This document shows, one piece after another, positions 23,216 to 34,593 of a stretch of 64,000 nt of DNA. A program made the translations under genes and the position numbers. The notes beneath the pieces were generated by a model. It worked only from the letters and a program-made list of their open reading frames with translations, ran no database searches and had not been told where the DNA came from. Every line of letters starts with the position of its first letter. Position 1 is the first letter of the stretch. The stretch covers positions 44,056,948 through 44,120,947 of the forward strand of contig OX155980.1 of assembly GCA_944548615.1 (NCBI GenBank), in the 5' to 3' direction. This DNA comes from Micropterix aruncella (taxonomy: Eukaryota > Arthropoda > Insecta > Lepidoptera > Micropterigidae).

Positions 23216-24639
23216 TAGCAATGAAAAATATTATATTAATATAAATTAATCACTTGATTCAATGGAATCTGTGATAATATTACTCTTATTAGTGTTTAAT
23301 GGATCATTAATAATATGATTACTTCCATTCTTCTTTTCTAGGTATAATCCTTTACAACCTAATGACTTCCTAATAGTATTTTTTATGAAAACTCGCCCGC
23401 TGATGTATGGTTGAGTAAGAGTAATTGCTTGAGCAAAGCCACTACAACTAAGGTCAATGTGGGTGGACATAATTTATACGTGGATATTATGTACTGCGAC
23501 AAAGGGTAGTAGTCAGCGCTTATCGCAGTACCGCAGCATGGCGACAGAAGTTCCTTCACTCGAGCGAAAGAAGCGACAACATTATACGATAAGGCGCGCA
23601 CATACACCCGTCCTATTATGTATACAAGTAGAACATTTAATAGTTCTTTTAAGTGTCAATGAATCGATTAGAAATAATATTATATTTTTCAAATCGTTCT
23701 TTTTGGATTTTAAAGATTTAATTTGCCTAACTTTCTTGTTTGTTAAATTGGCTCTGTATATCTCAAAATTCGTATACGGCTTCTAGTTCAAGAAATCATA
23801 ATTATCCTTAGCGCTATAATTCATGTTGAATCTTAGCATCATCAAGAAACTTTTTATTAGCCATCCTATCCTGGGCTTTTATTTTCCAGTTGTTTAATCC
23901 ATTTAATGGATTTTACTGCAGGTGGCTAATATAAGACTCATATATGGACCATTTTTCGAGCCATTCGCAGTCCACGGGCTAAGTTTTTAGCTACAGAATA
24001 AAGCTATCGCATGATGACCTTCGACGGTCATTGACTTTCGATGACTTTCAGGTTTTTCACATATAATGCGTTACAATGACTATTAATTTTCCATCTATTA
24101 TACGTCTAGCCTCCGGAGACGACCGATTTTCAGATATACATCTCAAATCTCACAACATACACATCGTTAACTGGTTATACAGTTCTTTGTTCGTTCGCCT
24201 TCTTTTCACGCCATCGACCTGCATGGCAACAACGATCCTTTGGTGTATGTATATTGAGTTCAACGACATCTAGTGCATTTCATCCACTTTGGTGAGTGCA
24301 TTAGTCAGAAAAATTCAAACAAATGTATTTAATTACCTCGTGAAATTTTGTTTTTTATTTATTTTCGCCAACACTCATTGATAAGTTGCAAATAAATTAC
24401 TAACTGAAGGAAAACAAATTAAACCAGTTTTTGTTTCCTATAACATAATATTAACTAATTTTCCTTTGTAACTTTTTTAATGCTTACTAAAGAAAATATG
24501 TGTGGTCTAAAGCCATTATAACAACTTTCCAAAGCACATTAATGGTTACCTTAACCTTAACTCACATTAGTTAAAACATAACCATTTCTATAAGCTTTAA
24601 TTTTCATTGCAATGTTAGTAAGTTAGTTTGTTTAGGTCA
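23216..24639. other. Intergenic DNA
   Basis: No gene is supported. The 109-codon frame at 23,457-23,786 overlaps an antisense frame and ends in a hydrophobic low-complexity tail; I see no domain in it. Confidence 0.35.
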
Positions 24640-25815
24640 GATCTTGCAAGCTGAATTAGGACCACGTCCTCTTATCCCATGTAGTTGAAATTTTGAATGT
24701 TGGTTAAGTTTCGATGACAATGCATTTTTATGGGGAGCATGACCTGATTCTACAACTTGCGGTGTCAACTACAACGGGCGAGCCCGTCACCACAGGACGT
24801 TTTAACGATTTTCTCGTTCTATCGCCCTGCAGTAAACGTAGAACACTTTGGACATAACAAATCCAACATCCAGCTACGTCACAACCCGCAAGAAGCCAAC
24901 GCCTTACCGCGAGATAGCCAGTGTTACCTGGCGGGCCGACCCTCGCGCCCTTGCTTCCAATTGTGACCAGATTTCTCCGGTCTCTCGATTGGTTCCGAGT
25001 TCGAGGTCGCTTGCGCGGTCCTCTCCCTTACGAAGCGGTGAAACGGTGTGAACCGAATCTGTCGCGGACCAAGGCGTCCTTTGCCCGACTCTGAACCGGG
25101 ATCGGATGGCCAATGGTCATTTCAAGAGCAGTCGCCGTAAGGTAGACAACCACCCCCGCTCTATAGGAAACAGTACAGTTCCCAGACTCCCCCGATTGTT
25201 AGTCGCACAGTCGATTGGCTTGCGCCGCTCGGTGCGCAGACCGTCCAGGACCGCCAGAGGTTTGATTCCCAGGGGAGACTGGTTGACCCAGTGTCCTACC
25301 CAGGCTCGCACCCCATGCGTGGAGGCCATCGGATGGGTGTTGACCCGTGAGTGTGACCGACCCTGAACACATGGGTCATCGTGGCCACCTCATCATGGGC
25401 CCATTAGCTCCCTCGACTTGATTCTACACACAGGATCGGCTCCCGACGAGGCTACGCTTCCACGGTCGACAACACAGACACACAATTTTGTATACGCATT
25501 CATTTATAACAGCCCGTTCTAAATTTCACCATAAAATGGCTAATGCACCCAGGGTTGGTTGCAGTAGAGGGGACTCCTGAACGGTCAACAGCCCAGAAAC
25601 CAAATTTTGTATACGCAATCAATTATGTTAGCCCGTTCTAAGCTTCACCGCGACGGGGCTGCTGCACTCTGGGTTGGCTACCAACGAGGGGACTCATCAA
25701 TGGTCAACAGGACAGACACGAAATTCTATATAGCATTCAATAATAATAGCCCGTTCTAAGTTCAATTATGGCATGGCTGCTGCACTCATGGTTGGCTCGG
25801 GACATAGCATTTTAA
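24640..25815 (+). repeat. GC-rich dispersed repeat (RepC) with three tandem units
   Basis: The segment 24,757-25,440 is strikingly GC-rich against the AT-rich surroundings. Downstream, three direct units of about 120 bp (about 25,475-25,580, 25,590-25,705, 25,708-25,800) each contain ACAGACAC-like, TTTTGTATACGCA(A/T)TCA, AGCCCGTTCTAA and GGTTGGCT motifs. A reverse-orientation partial copy lies at 41,660-41,835, which also carries the ATGACCTGATTCTAC word seen at about 24,738. This makes it a mobile or dispersed repeat rather than a single-copy gene. The open frames in the GC-rich part (25,106-25,366 plus; 25,117-25,329 minus) overlap antiparallel and show no recognised domain. LINE UTR origin is possible. 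Confidence 0.65.
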
Positions 25816-26449
25816 TAAAAGCTTGTTTTAAAAAAAAGTGTTTTTACTATTAACTTATTGTCTGTTTTCTTTCAAAATACGCTCACTGCTCTGAGGGTAA
25901 GCGGTTTCTATTGCCTCACATATTACCTTTTTTAATTATTATCTAGAGTGACACCTAAAATGTACTTTTGTTATTACCCTGTTATTTTTGTATTTTTATC
26001 AAAACCGCGTTTTGATTAAAAGTTGGAGAATGACACATGAACAGCCTCATCTGTATTAAAATGAGTATATTGCTATGAAACAAAGACTTGAGTAACTCCA
26101 TAGACGCATCGGCTTCTATGGCAATAGCCTCGTCTGTATCTGTTCTAAATCATGTGAATATTGTTGTTATCAGCAAACATTGCAATGTTGATATGTACCT
26201 ACTGTATCACTGATTAGGACGCTTTCATAAAGTAAAGTAAAAGTAAAGTAATTATTTCCTATAAGTAAAGTAATCGTTTCACACAGGCGTTACAGGTACA
26301 AGTAAGGTATTTATTTCCAATACAACCATACAATTGTGTAGGAATGACAGTAATTAATCTTATTATAATTAATGACAGTAATTAAACTTAAACATAGAAT
26401 AGAAAAGAATGAGGTGAGGAGTATTTGAACCATGCGTATCACCGCTTGT
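25816..26449. other. AT-rich intergenic DNA with AGTAAAGTA repeats
   Basis: Short AAGTAAAGTA direct repeats occur at about 26,228-26,275. Nothing else was recognised. Confidence 0.4.
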
Positions 26450-27310
26450 TGTATATTGAAATATATATTATACGAGTGGTATTACCCGGCGTTGCCCGTG
26501 TTATATCTTTTCTCAAATACCAATGTATACCAATTTTCTTGGCGATCGGTTGAGCAGTATAGAAGTTGGTGTGCTGCAGCGCCGTCTAGTTGAAAGTTGC
26601 AACAAAGCGGATATATATAAAAACCTTAACCATGAAAAAATACATATATATGCCAACTTTCATGGTGATCGGTCAAACGGTTTCGGAGTCTATTAAACTC
26701 CGACAGACGGGCATACAGATATACCAACATCCATTTTTATATTATATTATTTTGGCCTGTTTTTAAAATTTAAACTTTGAATGCCTATATCTCGCTTATT
26801 TATAGCGACCGACACAATTTTCTTCCAGATTTAGCATTAAAATGAAAAAAATTGGAGAGAGGTTCCTATACTGCAGTTATTCCACTTTTATAACTATGTG
26901 ATAATACTTACATGTATATATTTTAATTAAAGAGTTTTGAACAATGAAGCACAAATAATTAAAAAGCAGGAATAATTTCACTGTATTACCTTCACAATAT
27001 TTTGAATTTAGAATAACGCTTGGCCGACTATGACGTTTGTAGGTTTAACATAGCAGCGCCATCTATGGATTACTCAATAGATAACGCCATCTGTTAAAAT
27101 CGTTTGGAACTAACAGATAATTGCGAATGTCAAATAATAGACATTGCAATAAAATAATATCGCGACTATAAATTAAGACGTAAGCTATCCTATCTTTCAA
27201 GTTGGATCAAACTGCACATTGTGTGCAAATTTGATTCAAATCGGTTAAGTAGTTTAGGAGTCCATCGCGGACAAACAACGTGACACGTAATTTATATATA
27301 TTAAGATGGT
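26450..27310 (+). repeat. SINE/RTE-tail-like repeat sequence
   Basis: The sequence contains the phrases GTATTACCCGGCGTTGCCCG, GGCGATCGGTTGAGCAGT, GTGATCGGTCAAACGGTTTC and, at 27,235-27,270, TCAAATCGGTTAAGTAGTTT followed by AGGAGTCCATCGCGGACAAA. These recurrent 'atcggtt-agtagtt-ggag' phrases are typical of 3' modules shared by RTE-type LINEs and their SINEs in arthropods. The block looks like two or three partial copies in tandem. No coding region is present. Confidence 0.55.
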
Positions 27311-28446
27311 GATCTGTTTTTTAGTTCCAACTACTTAATTGACACATTCCATATATTATGACAATCCCCAACCAAACCAAAAAAACAACATTATTTCCAA
27401 TAAAGTATATGGCAGTATAATCGGCACAATCAATAATACAATGATTTCCTTCGGTCTATTTAATCGTTACCCCGATTATTTACTTCAAGCTTGTAACACA
27501 AATCTACAAACGATATTTGAAATATCGCTTCTTATTAGGGCATTCGAATTTCCACCCAAACCTCATCAAATATTTTTACCTTTTTTCGTCAAATACTCCC
27601 CAGGAGACAAAACATTAAATTGGAAAGTATAATCGGCATGACAATGAGTAATAGATGATTGATAATAACATAATTACCTTGGGCGATATTTTCCGAGAGT
27701 TCACATACATATAATGGATTAAATATGCATATATAAAGTTATAAAACGAGCAAGTATGGTGAAATTTTACGATGCCATTGCTATAACCGCGGGTAATGGC
27801 ATACTTCCCCACGATAAAGAGGCACACTATGAGTCATGGTTTCCATTCGAGCTCCCTATTAATCTATCATCGACGTAGGCGGGTGATACTACGAGTATAT
27901 TAAAATGTACCTGCGATTGCGCATTTTCCGAACTGTCCGCGTTGCGTCTAGTTTACAACACCATTTACAGCATCTTTTGAACACTGGTTACCGTGTAGAG
28001 TTTCTGTATATATTGTTTTAGATTAGACAGCTTTTGAATTACTTCTTATGCAGGTGTTACAGGTACAAATAAATTAAATGACATTGAGTGTATGTTGTAT
28101 TATATTTGATCTAATAACATATTTTATGGCGTCAGATCGCAGTCTAATCACAAGTGGCAAACTCCACATTTTAGAACATTTAGAAACAGAAAAGCTTTTT
28201 GTTAAATTGGATGGATGAATGGATGGATGTCTGCCTCAGTCATCGATATCTTAAAAACGTGTTGTCCGATTTAGGAAATCGTTTCACTAATCTGATTTAT
28301 TCGTCAATATTTTTCTTTTTATCAGCTGATTAGATTTTGGTGGTCGTCCATAATCTACGTCAGGGTACTGCCATGAAAACGGATGACCGAAAAATCCCAC
28401 TTTCGGCCATACGGTCACTAACTTATTATTAGTTGTCGTAATTAAA
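27311..28446. other. Intergenic DNA
   Basis: A 97-codon open frame (27,339-27,632) has ordinary composition but no recognised domain; I cannot call it a gene. A GGATGGATGAATGGATGG microsatellite lies at about 28,208-28,228. Confidence 0.35.
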
Positions 28447-29216
28447 AAGAAAAAATTCGATCGTGTCACCCCAAGACAAGTAAGAAGACCGATAAGAAGC
28501 CAAGGACTGATTTCATCTAAATATTAATTTCATAAATAAAGTCGATAACCGCCCTCTCCCGACCTGTGAACGAACCAGTTTGGTTTCCGTTACACAATGT
28601 CCTCGCGCGGCGCTGTTCGTTTCTCAGATAGCTTTAGGCGGCTCGGCGTTAATATTTGACTAATTTGTATGGGAAATTAAACATTATTAGTTTAGATTAT
28701 GCACACTATACCAACCAGTAGCTTTACTCTCGAGCTACAGGGTATTGCGGGAAGAGGGTGCCAGGAATGTGGGCGGAGGGGTACTTCCCGACGAACGCTT
28801 ATGGTTGGCATTACATGCAGGTAAAGGCAGGTGACCTTTTCGAACGTGTGGATATCTGCGTGGGCCGAGTAGCTGATTCGGCCCATCTGTGTATCAAATC
28901 TCTAGTCTCTAAGTCCAATATTTCGATATTGCGTTGAGTAGTGCGCCCCTGGTGGGCCGATTTCTACCCCACCTTTTCAACTCTTGCCATGACCAAATGA
29001 TGTATGCATACCAAATTTCAGCTCAATCGGATTAAAACTTTGGGCGCTATCGTGGAGGAATACATACAGACAGAAAGACAGACAACAGACAGACATCAAT
29101 CTGGAAATCGTGTAAATCGTCTCAGAGGGGCTCAAAATGTATATTTCCGTCTTCATATTGAATGTTTTAGCGCATCCACGATACTTTTCCTCGGTCGGCT
29201 AATGGACCGGGAAAGT
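28447..29216 (-). repeat. RepA copy 2, carrying RepB
   Basis: This is a reverse-orientation copy. It begins with the complement of the 3' end (TCGTGTCACCCCAAGAC) and ends CTAATGGACCGGGAAAGTAA, the complement of the 5' terminus. The core AATCGGATTAAAACTTTGGG and GCGCTATCGTGGAGGAATAC is clear at 29,025-29,065. A 170-bp RepB unit sits inside at 28,702-28,871. Confidence 0.8.
28702..28871 (-). repeat. RepB copy 1
   Basis: This matches 45,319-45,487 nearly end to end: ATACCAACCAGTAG, TTACTCTCGAGCTACA, TGCGGGAAGAGGG, AGGAATGTGGGC, GACGAACG and GGGCCGAGTAG. Both copies also keep a minus-strand frame with PCSSRV and LLVGI in common, more likely shared ancestry than a maintained gene. Its presence in two unrelated contexts indicates an independent SINE-like mobile unit. 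Confidence 0.75.
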
Positions 29217-29282
29217 AAAATAACAATATAAGAAATTTTCAGATCTTGATATTCGTTCTTAGATTTATAGAAACCGATTCAA

Positions 29283-30252
29283 CCCTTAACTACCTGGCAC
29301 CTGTTATTGTCACACTACCACCTATTACAAGTCTGTGAGACCCCGGAACAAAATTATTTTCGCTTGTAAAATTTTGTCAGGTAAGTTTTAGTTTTTAAGT
29401 GAAAATCAGTTTAGGAACATATTAAATTATTTATTAGAATACGAAAGGCACAGGAGAATCGACTTTTTTGTTTTAAATCTCAATTAAGTAATCAACATTT
29501 CTTATTTTATACTTATAAACTAACACATTTGGAAAATGAGATCCATTATAATAATCACATTAAGTAGGTACTTCTCTGTTCTTTTTTAAATATTCAGTAA
29601 TAGAAAAACATAAATAAAAATAAAAATTCCTAATAAAAACAAAACTTAAACGAAATTGCAAAACCTAAATTTATAGTTATTCACTGACGTGAAAAACTGT
29701 AAGTTTTCCTAAAAACGGGTCTCAATAGGATATAAGGGCATATATTCTTAAGATGATTACTCTTGCTTATCAGGAGTCAAAGATTTCAGGAATCAACTTC
29801 GAGAGGAGCGTTTTCGTTATTTTCCACTTCATTTGTCTCTTCGCATTCTGAGTCTGACTCCCAATTTTCTTCTAACACGTGCTCTATTCCTACATCGGCC
29901 TCAATATCGCCGCATTCATCCTTTGGTATATTTTCGTCGTGTGACAGATCTTTTTCCAACCAACGCTGGATGTCTTCGTCATTTAAAGCCATTATCAACT
30001 AAAACATTAAAAAATACACGAATGTTAAAAGTCACGTAACCGCCTAACAGGGATCTCTTAGACCCCGGCAACAGTTTTTTACTTACCAGAGACAAACACG
30101 CACAAGTCCGACTGCGACGAGCGGTTGCGCGGCACTGAGGGTCGCGAGGAAAAGGTACTAGAACGAACACGTTTATACGAAGCTCGGACCCAATAATATT
30201 CACGCCTAAAAATTCGTCAGGGTCTGTGAGACGTATGCTAGGTGGTTAAGGG
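29283..30252 (-). mobile_element. piggyBac element, internally deleted (970 bp)
   Basis: The termini are CCCTTAACTACCTGGCACC on the left and the complement of GCTAGGTGGTTAAGGG on the right, an imperfect inverted repeat. The right end abuts TTAA (30,253-30,256); the left abuts TCAA (29,279-29,282), read as a TTAA with one substitution. The minus strand carries a 5'UTR and then a short transposase start at 29,998-29,786. The catalytic core is gone. Internal copies of GACCCCGG-type sequence lie near both ends (about 29,338 and 30,060). Confidence 0.85.
29786..29998 (-). pseudogene. piggyBac transposase N-terminus (truncated)
   Basis: The 70-codon frame reads ALNDEDIQRWLEKDLSHDEN, then a stretch very rich in Asp/Glu, and ends shortly after NNENAPLEVDS. 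A short conserved start followed by an acidic disordered region is typical of piggyBac transposase N-termini. The DDD catalytic domain and C-terminal Cys-rich domain are missing because the element is deleted downstream. The better start is the ATG at 29,992 or the one at 29,998; both lie in the same frame. Confidence 0.75.
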
Positions 30253-30872
30253 TTAAAAATGTATTGACTTGAATTGGCTAACGATGAATCAAATGTGTTT
30301 TATATTTCGGTATTTACCTACCAGCCGTGCTGTTCCTAGGCGAAGTCCCGATAGCGACAGCTGAAGGCTCTTTCGCTATGCGGCTGACGCACCGAAGCAC
30401 GTGCCAACTCGCAATAATAAATCATGAACAATAATTAACGCACTCAGCCGTTTAGAGGCACGATTTTCCTTTCTTTCGCTTCCGGAATGCTTATCAAGGG
30501 ACGCCTGAAGAGAATTACCATATCCTATTTTCGAGCCCACTGAAAGGTTAATTGCCATTTAATCCATGGAATTATAGGCCTATCGTAAATGATAACGCGA
30601 ATCAGCCAATCCTCTTTATAAATCAGTCCACGTCTGCAAGATTCAAGTAATTTGTCTGGCCTAAGTCATCCGTTCTATAATTAATTGCCAGTCCCAGAAT
30701 AATTGCTATGCCGTTTACTAGTAAGTATCTACGTATTTTACATTTAATTGTATTCTTAGTAATCAGATATTAGGCATTTTATTAATTCAGCATTTTGTCT
30801 TACAATTAATAAGATAATTGGTCAATATAATTATATAACGGTGAATACGAAATACCTGACTTGGTCAAATGA
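30253..30872. other. Intergenic DNA
   Basis: A somewhat GC-richer stretch at 30,320-30,560 has an open minus frame of 60 codons but no recognised domain. Confidence 0.35.
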
Positions 30873-31431
30873 TAAAAAAAATCGGTTGTGTCACCCCAAG
30901 ACTTTCCTGACTAGTATCCGGGGAGGTGCGAAAAAACAGCGACATTTTTTACTCTAGTACCCCAAATTTGTATGGCAGGTACCCCAAACGTTGGTCGTAA
31001 GTACCCCAAAAACTAATAGGTTCTTCCGATGGTTAACAGAAGCTTCTATGCCAAATTTTAACTTAGACAGAGTAAGCGTCTGGGCGCTATCGCGGAAACA
31101 ATTTTTTCGCCGGGAACCCCAAATTTGTATGGGAGGTACCACAACCGTAGGGCGTAGGGACTCCAAAAACTAATGGGTTCCTCCGACGGTTAACAGAAGC
31201 TTATATACCAAATTTCAGCTCAATCCGATTAAGCGTCTGCGCGCTATCGTGGAAGAATACATACATACAGACATACAGACATACAGACATACAGACAGAC
31301 AGAGATCGGTCTGGAAATAGTCTCAATCGTCTCGGGGAGTCTCAAAATATATATTCCCATCTTTATCTCAAAATTTTTTTTTAGCGCGATCACAATACTT
31401 TCCTTTCCGATAGGTCGTCAGGAAAGTAAAA
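30873..31431 (-). repeat. RepA copy 3, with internal 150-bp tandem duplication
   Basis: The copy begins AAAATCGGTTGTGTCACCCC and ends GTCAGGAAAGTAAAA. Inside, two direct units (about 30,957-31,105 and 31,118-31,250) share CCCAAATTTGTATGG, AGGTACC, CCAAAAACTAAT, GGTTAACAGAAGCTT and GCGCTATCG. A (ACAGACAT)n microsatellite occupies 31,262-31,303. Neither unit codes for a recognisable protein. Confidence 0.85.
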
Positions 31432-32201
31432 GAGAAGCTTACAGTAATTATACAGATTACTTAAAATAATCCTAGAAATGTATACTATATTCCAAAGTAA
31501 TCTTCAAAACTCATAAAAACCCACATTTCATTACCAGGCACAGAGGTTTGCAAATAGCAGACGACATAAAGGCCAAGTGACAATAGGTATTGTTTCCAGA
31601 AGTTTACACAGACATATTATGATCAAACTAGTTAACTTAAAATAGAAGTAATGAAAATTAAAAAAAAAAACAATAAAAACCAGAGCGGTGGACGCCGCCA
31701 TTGCTAAAGAATATCCATCATATTAGTCCTTGGAAATGTGCACGGCAAGAAAGTGTATGAGCCAATAACATCGATACGATGCGACTTTATTCCCTATGCG
31801 TTAATTATCTACCATCAAAACTAAAAATGCATACCTATATTAAAATGAATGACGAATCCATATTGCTATTTGGCTGGGATATATTGTTTTGAAAGGGGAC
31901 GATCGTTCTATTACTGCCAATAAGCTGGAAATCCTCACCTTAATTATTTTGCTGAATAATGCTCAGATTAGAATCACATTATCATGGATACATTTCGAAA
32001 TACAACTATTCAAACGTCTTTACAATTATTATAGATGACCGGGTGAACTTCGTACCACCTAAAATTGATTTGATTGTAAAATTTCATAAGCGTTTATTAA
32101 TCCTAATCAACCTTCCAAATCCAATTAATTAAAATCTATAATATGGCCGAATCATGTACGGGTTGAGTTTCGTTTGGTGATTAAATGAAAGTCGTTTATA
32201 A
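31432..32201. other. AT-rich intergenic DNA
   Basis: No gene or repeat boundary was recognised between RepA copy 3 and the Helitron remnant. Confidence 0.4.
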
Positions 32202-33240
32202 TTAAAATAAATTCAGTGTATTTAATTTACATGATAAAATATAAATGCAGTCCACATTCAACACAAAACATTCTGGTAAACTATGTTTTTCGTTTTGTTT
32301 TCCGGCGCGTAAATAAACAAAAATGATGGCTTTCCGACCGATGGCTTGGCGAACACGGGACATACAGTTGTTCATACGCGAAATACGGAAATTCCAAGTT
32401 AATTCCGCAAACTCCCAACACGCGTGATTTGTTATCGTGAAGGCCAGACGCACGGGGAATCTAAATTCCGCTTTCCAGAATTATCAAGTGTACAACTGTA
32501 CTGTAGATTGTCTTTCGTATGTCGCAAAGGAAAAGATGCGCCAAATCGCCTCGTTGCTGCTGACATAGCGACACGTCTGATACTGAGTACTTCCTCGTTT
32601 GAATTCCTCACAGCAAAAACAGCCATATCGCTGCTTTATTTTACGTATTTGCATATGTAATTTATCTACTTTACTAAGTTGCAGTATTTCACATTGATTT
32701 GCGCTTTAAAAGCCTTGGTCAATATGGCACAATCCTACGATTGTCCACATTTAAATCTTGCCTTGTAACCTTCACAACTGCAGATCGCCCATTGTCCGCA
32801 ACTGATCGGCAACGATACAATGATTATCCGTCATTGCCTGTGTGTTACTATCTATCATACAGGGCGAGACGTTGTTATAAACTTTGCGAAGTCCATAAAT
32901 CATATTTTTAGGCACCACTACAAGCAATTTTGGATTAACAGCTTCATCTTGTATTTCGGCCGAAATGATTGAATCATCTCACATCAGAGCGGTTTTCACT
33001 TGAAGTAGCTTGCCGCACATTTGACTGACTTCGTCGACCTTTCTTAGCTCTTCTTCTTGACATTGTAATGGACACTGTTAAACGACACAGAATTGTTTTC
33101 ACACTCACTAAAATTGGTCGAAATATCCATGAGGTCTTTACAATATTGAAATCCCCAAACTAAGTCCAAATCCGTGGTTATGTCTAAGCCTGCAACTTCT
33201 AAGAATAGCTGATCAAAATGAATGTTCGCAAAATTCAATT
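32202..33240 (-). mobile_element. Helitron Rep/helicase remnant
   Basis: On the minus strand, from high to low coordinates, broken frames read ISAEIQDEAVNPKLLVVVPK and MIYG (about 32,980-32,885), DLNVDNR-like then SANQCEILQ (about 32,760-32,680), SDMAVFAVRNSNEEVLS (about 32,630), ATRRFGASFPLRHTKD and DNSGKRNLD (32,550-32,450), then FPVRLAFTIT and CMSRVRQAIGRKAIIFVYLR (32,455-32,300). These follow the order of the Helitron-like Rep/Helitron N domain and end in the C-terminal Pif1-type helicase motif (FPVRLAFAMTINKAQG..CSRVG.....Y). The segment between Rep and the last helicase motif is deleted, including Walker motifs. Frameshifts and stops show a dead copy. TC/CTRR ends were not located. Confidence 0.75.
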
Positions 33241-33311
33241 AAATTCGCTTCAACAAAATCTATTCTCAAATACACTAACTTATTGTAAGATAAAACGATG
33301 TCGTATGTAAT
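33241..33311. other. Short spacer
   Basis: AT-rich spacer between the Helitron remnant and a partial RepA end. Confidence 0.3.
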
Positions 33312-33425
33312 AAAAAAAATTGGTTGCATCACCCCAAGACTTTCCTGTCAAGTCGCCAGGGACTTAATTCATCTGAATATTAATATCATTAATCCTACTA
33401 CAACCCCCCCACCAACAACCTAGCA
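33312..33425 (-). repeat. RepA copy 4 (terminal fragment)
   Basis: It begins AAAATTGGTTGCATCACCCC and continues AAGACTTTCCTGTCAAGTCG, the complement of the RepA 3' end. It then runs into a C-rich stretch as in copy 6 (complement). The rest of RepA is missing. Confidence 0.7.
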
Positions 33426-33445
33426 CCACCCTTTAACCCTCGAAA

Positions 33446-33570
33446 ATCGAAATCGACTTCGACTTCGACTTTTCGACTTTTCCGACTTTTCCGACTTTTC
33501 CGTCTTTTTCGACTTTTTCGACTTTTTCGGCTTCTCCGACTTTTCCGACTTTTTCGACTTTTCGAAATTT
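33446..33570. repeat. CGACTTTTTC minisatellite
   Basis: About a dozen imperfect units near CGACTTTT(T/C)C in tandem. The minus-strand open frame through it (33,398-33,670) therefore reads KSRKSRKSR-like and mimics an RS protein; I treat it as a repeat artefact. Confidence 0.85.
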
Positions 33571-33854
33571 TACACAATCGCAAGTAATGAATAACAGTTA
33601 TGTATTGCGCAGCTGTCAAACAATAGGATCGCCGCGAACGCCATCTATTGAAAGTGGCCAATGTTCCCAAAATGACCTATTTCGATTTTTTCTATTTTCA
33701 GTTGTTTCTTTGAGTTTTTCTTAAATATTTTTTTTTGTAAACCACCCCTGAATCAAGCCAAACAAAATAAAATAAAAATACTTCAAATCAGTCTAGTCAT
33801 TTCCGAGATCTTGCGAGACTAACGCACGGCGATTCATTTTTATATATATATAGA

Positions 33855-34440
33855 TGGGATGTATAATTACATCACGGAGCGAACGAGGAAACTACTGTAC
33901 GTATTACGCGATCTTAGGACTGTGCTGAGTAAAGAAACACTGCGAATGGTGTATGGCTCTTGGCCAAAGTATATGAGTGCATGGTATTATATTGTGGGGC
34001 TCATGTACAAAAACAACAATGGACCGACTATTAAAAGCACAAAAGTTACTAATAAGAGTTATAAACAAAAAGCCTCCTTGGTACAGTTCAAATCAGCTCT
34101 TTACGGAGTTTAAAGTTTTGGATATATGCCAGCTATTTATTATTCAGTGACTTGTAAGCTTTCACAAAACTAAAGTGTACAGGGCAAAAAGTCAACAAAT
34201 GTATTATAGGTAGGTACTTGACGAGAAATGCTGAAAAGGAAATTTTCACCATTCCGAAGGTAAAAAGCACATTTGCTCGAAGAAAATTTTTTTTATTGCC
34301 CGAAAGTGTACAACTCATGATGTCAAACCACGAAACAAGTGAAAAATAATGTAACTTTTAAAAGTAAACTGAAAACCTGGCTCCTAGACATTGTGCGCTC
34401 AAAAACTGAAGATCTTATTACTACTATAGGGTGAATATTA
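33855..34440 (+). mobile_element. LINE RT C-terminal fragment, same family as 18-19 kb
   Basis: The 84-codon frame (33,859-34,113) has ITERTRKLLYVLRDLRTVLS and KETLRMVYGSWPKYM, matching TNKTRKLAYVSRDLRSVLD and KSLKTVYFALAQSIWMYG of the 18.3-18.7 kb copy. Downstream in another frame lies a C-terminal FKSKLKTWLLDIV block (about 34,363-34,400), a typical LINE end. It is 5'-truncated just before the connector and frameshifted. The AT-rich DNA beyond 34,440 may be its 3'UTR. Confidence 0.8.
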
Positions 34441-34593
34441 AAAATACATATATTCCAAAAAAATTGCAATATTACACATTATTTTCTCATACATATTTTA
34501 TATTACAATGTAGTGTTAATATTATGCTCATATAATTGTATATATATTATTACTTATTTTCCTACTTAAATTTATTGAAAATAATGCATTTTT

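Noticed and set aside
23457..23786. 109-codon plus-strand frame
   Set aside because: Overlaps an antisense open frame, second half is hydrophobic low complexity, no recognised domain.
25195..25280. tRNA-like B box (GGTTTGATTCCC) in the GC-rich repeat
   Set aside because: No matching A box at the right spacing and no cloverleaf.
27339..27632. 97-codon open frame
   Set aside because: No domain, no conserved neighbour, length expected by chance in such DNA.
28692..28886. Minus-strand frame similar to 45,309-45,506
   Set aside because: Similarity reflects the shared RepB repeat; there is no sign of selection on the protein, and neither has a domain.
31262..31303. Short regular direct repeats that could suggest a CRISPR-like array
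   Set aside because: It is an ACAGACAT microsatellite without spacers.
33398..33670. RS-like protein (KSRKSRKSR) on the minus strand
   Set aside because: Produced entirely by a CGACTTTTTC minisatellite; no other protein-like features.
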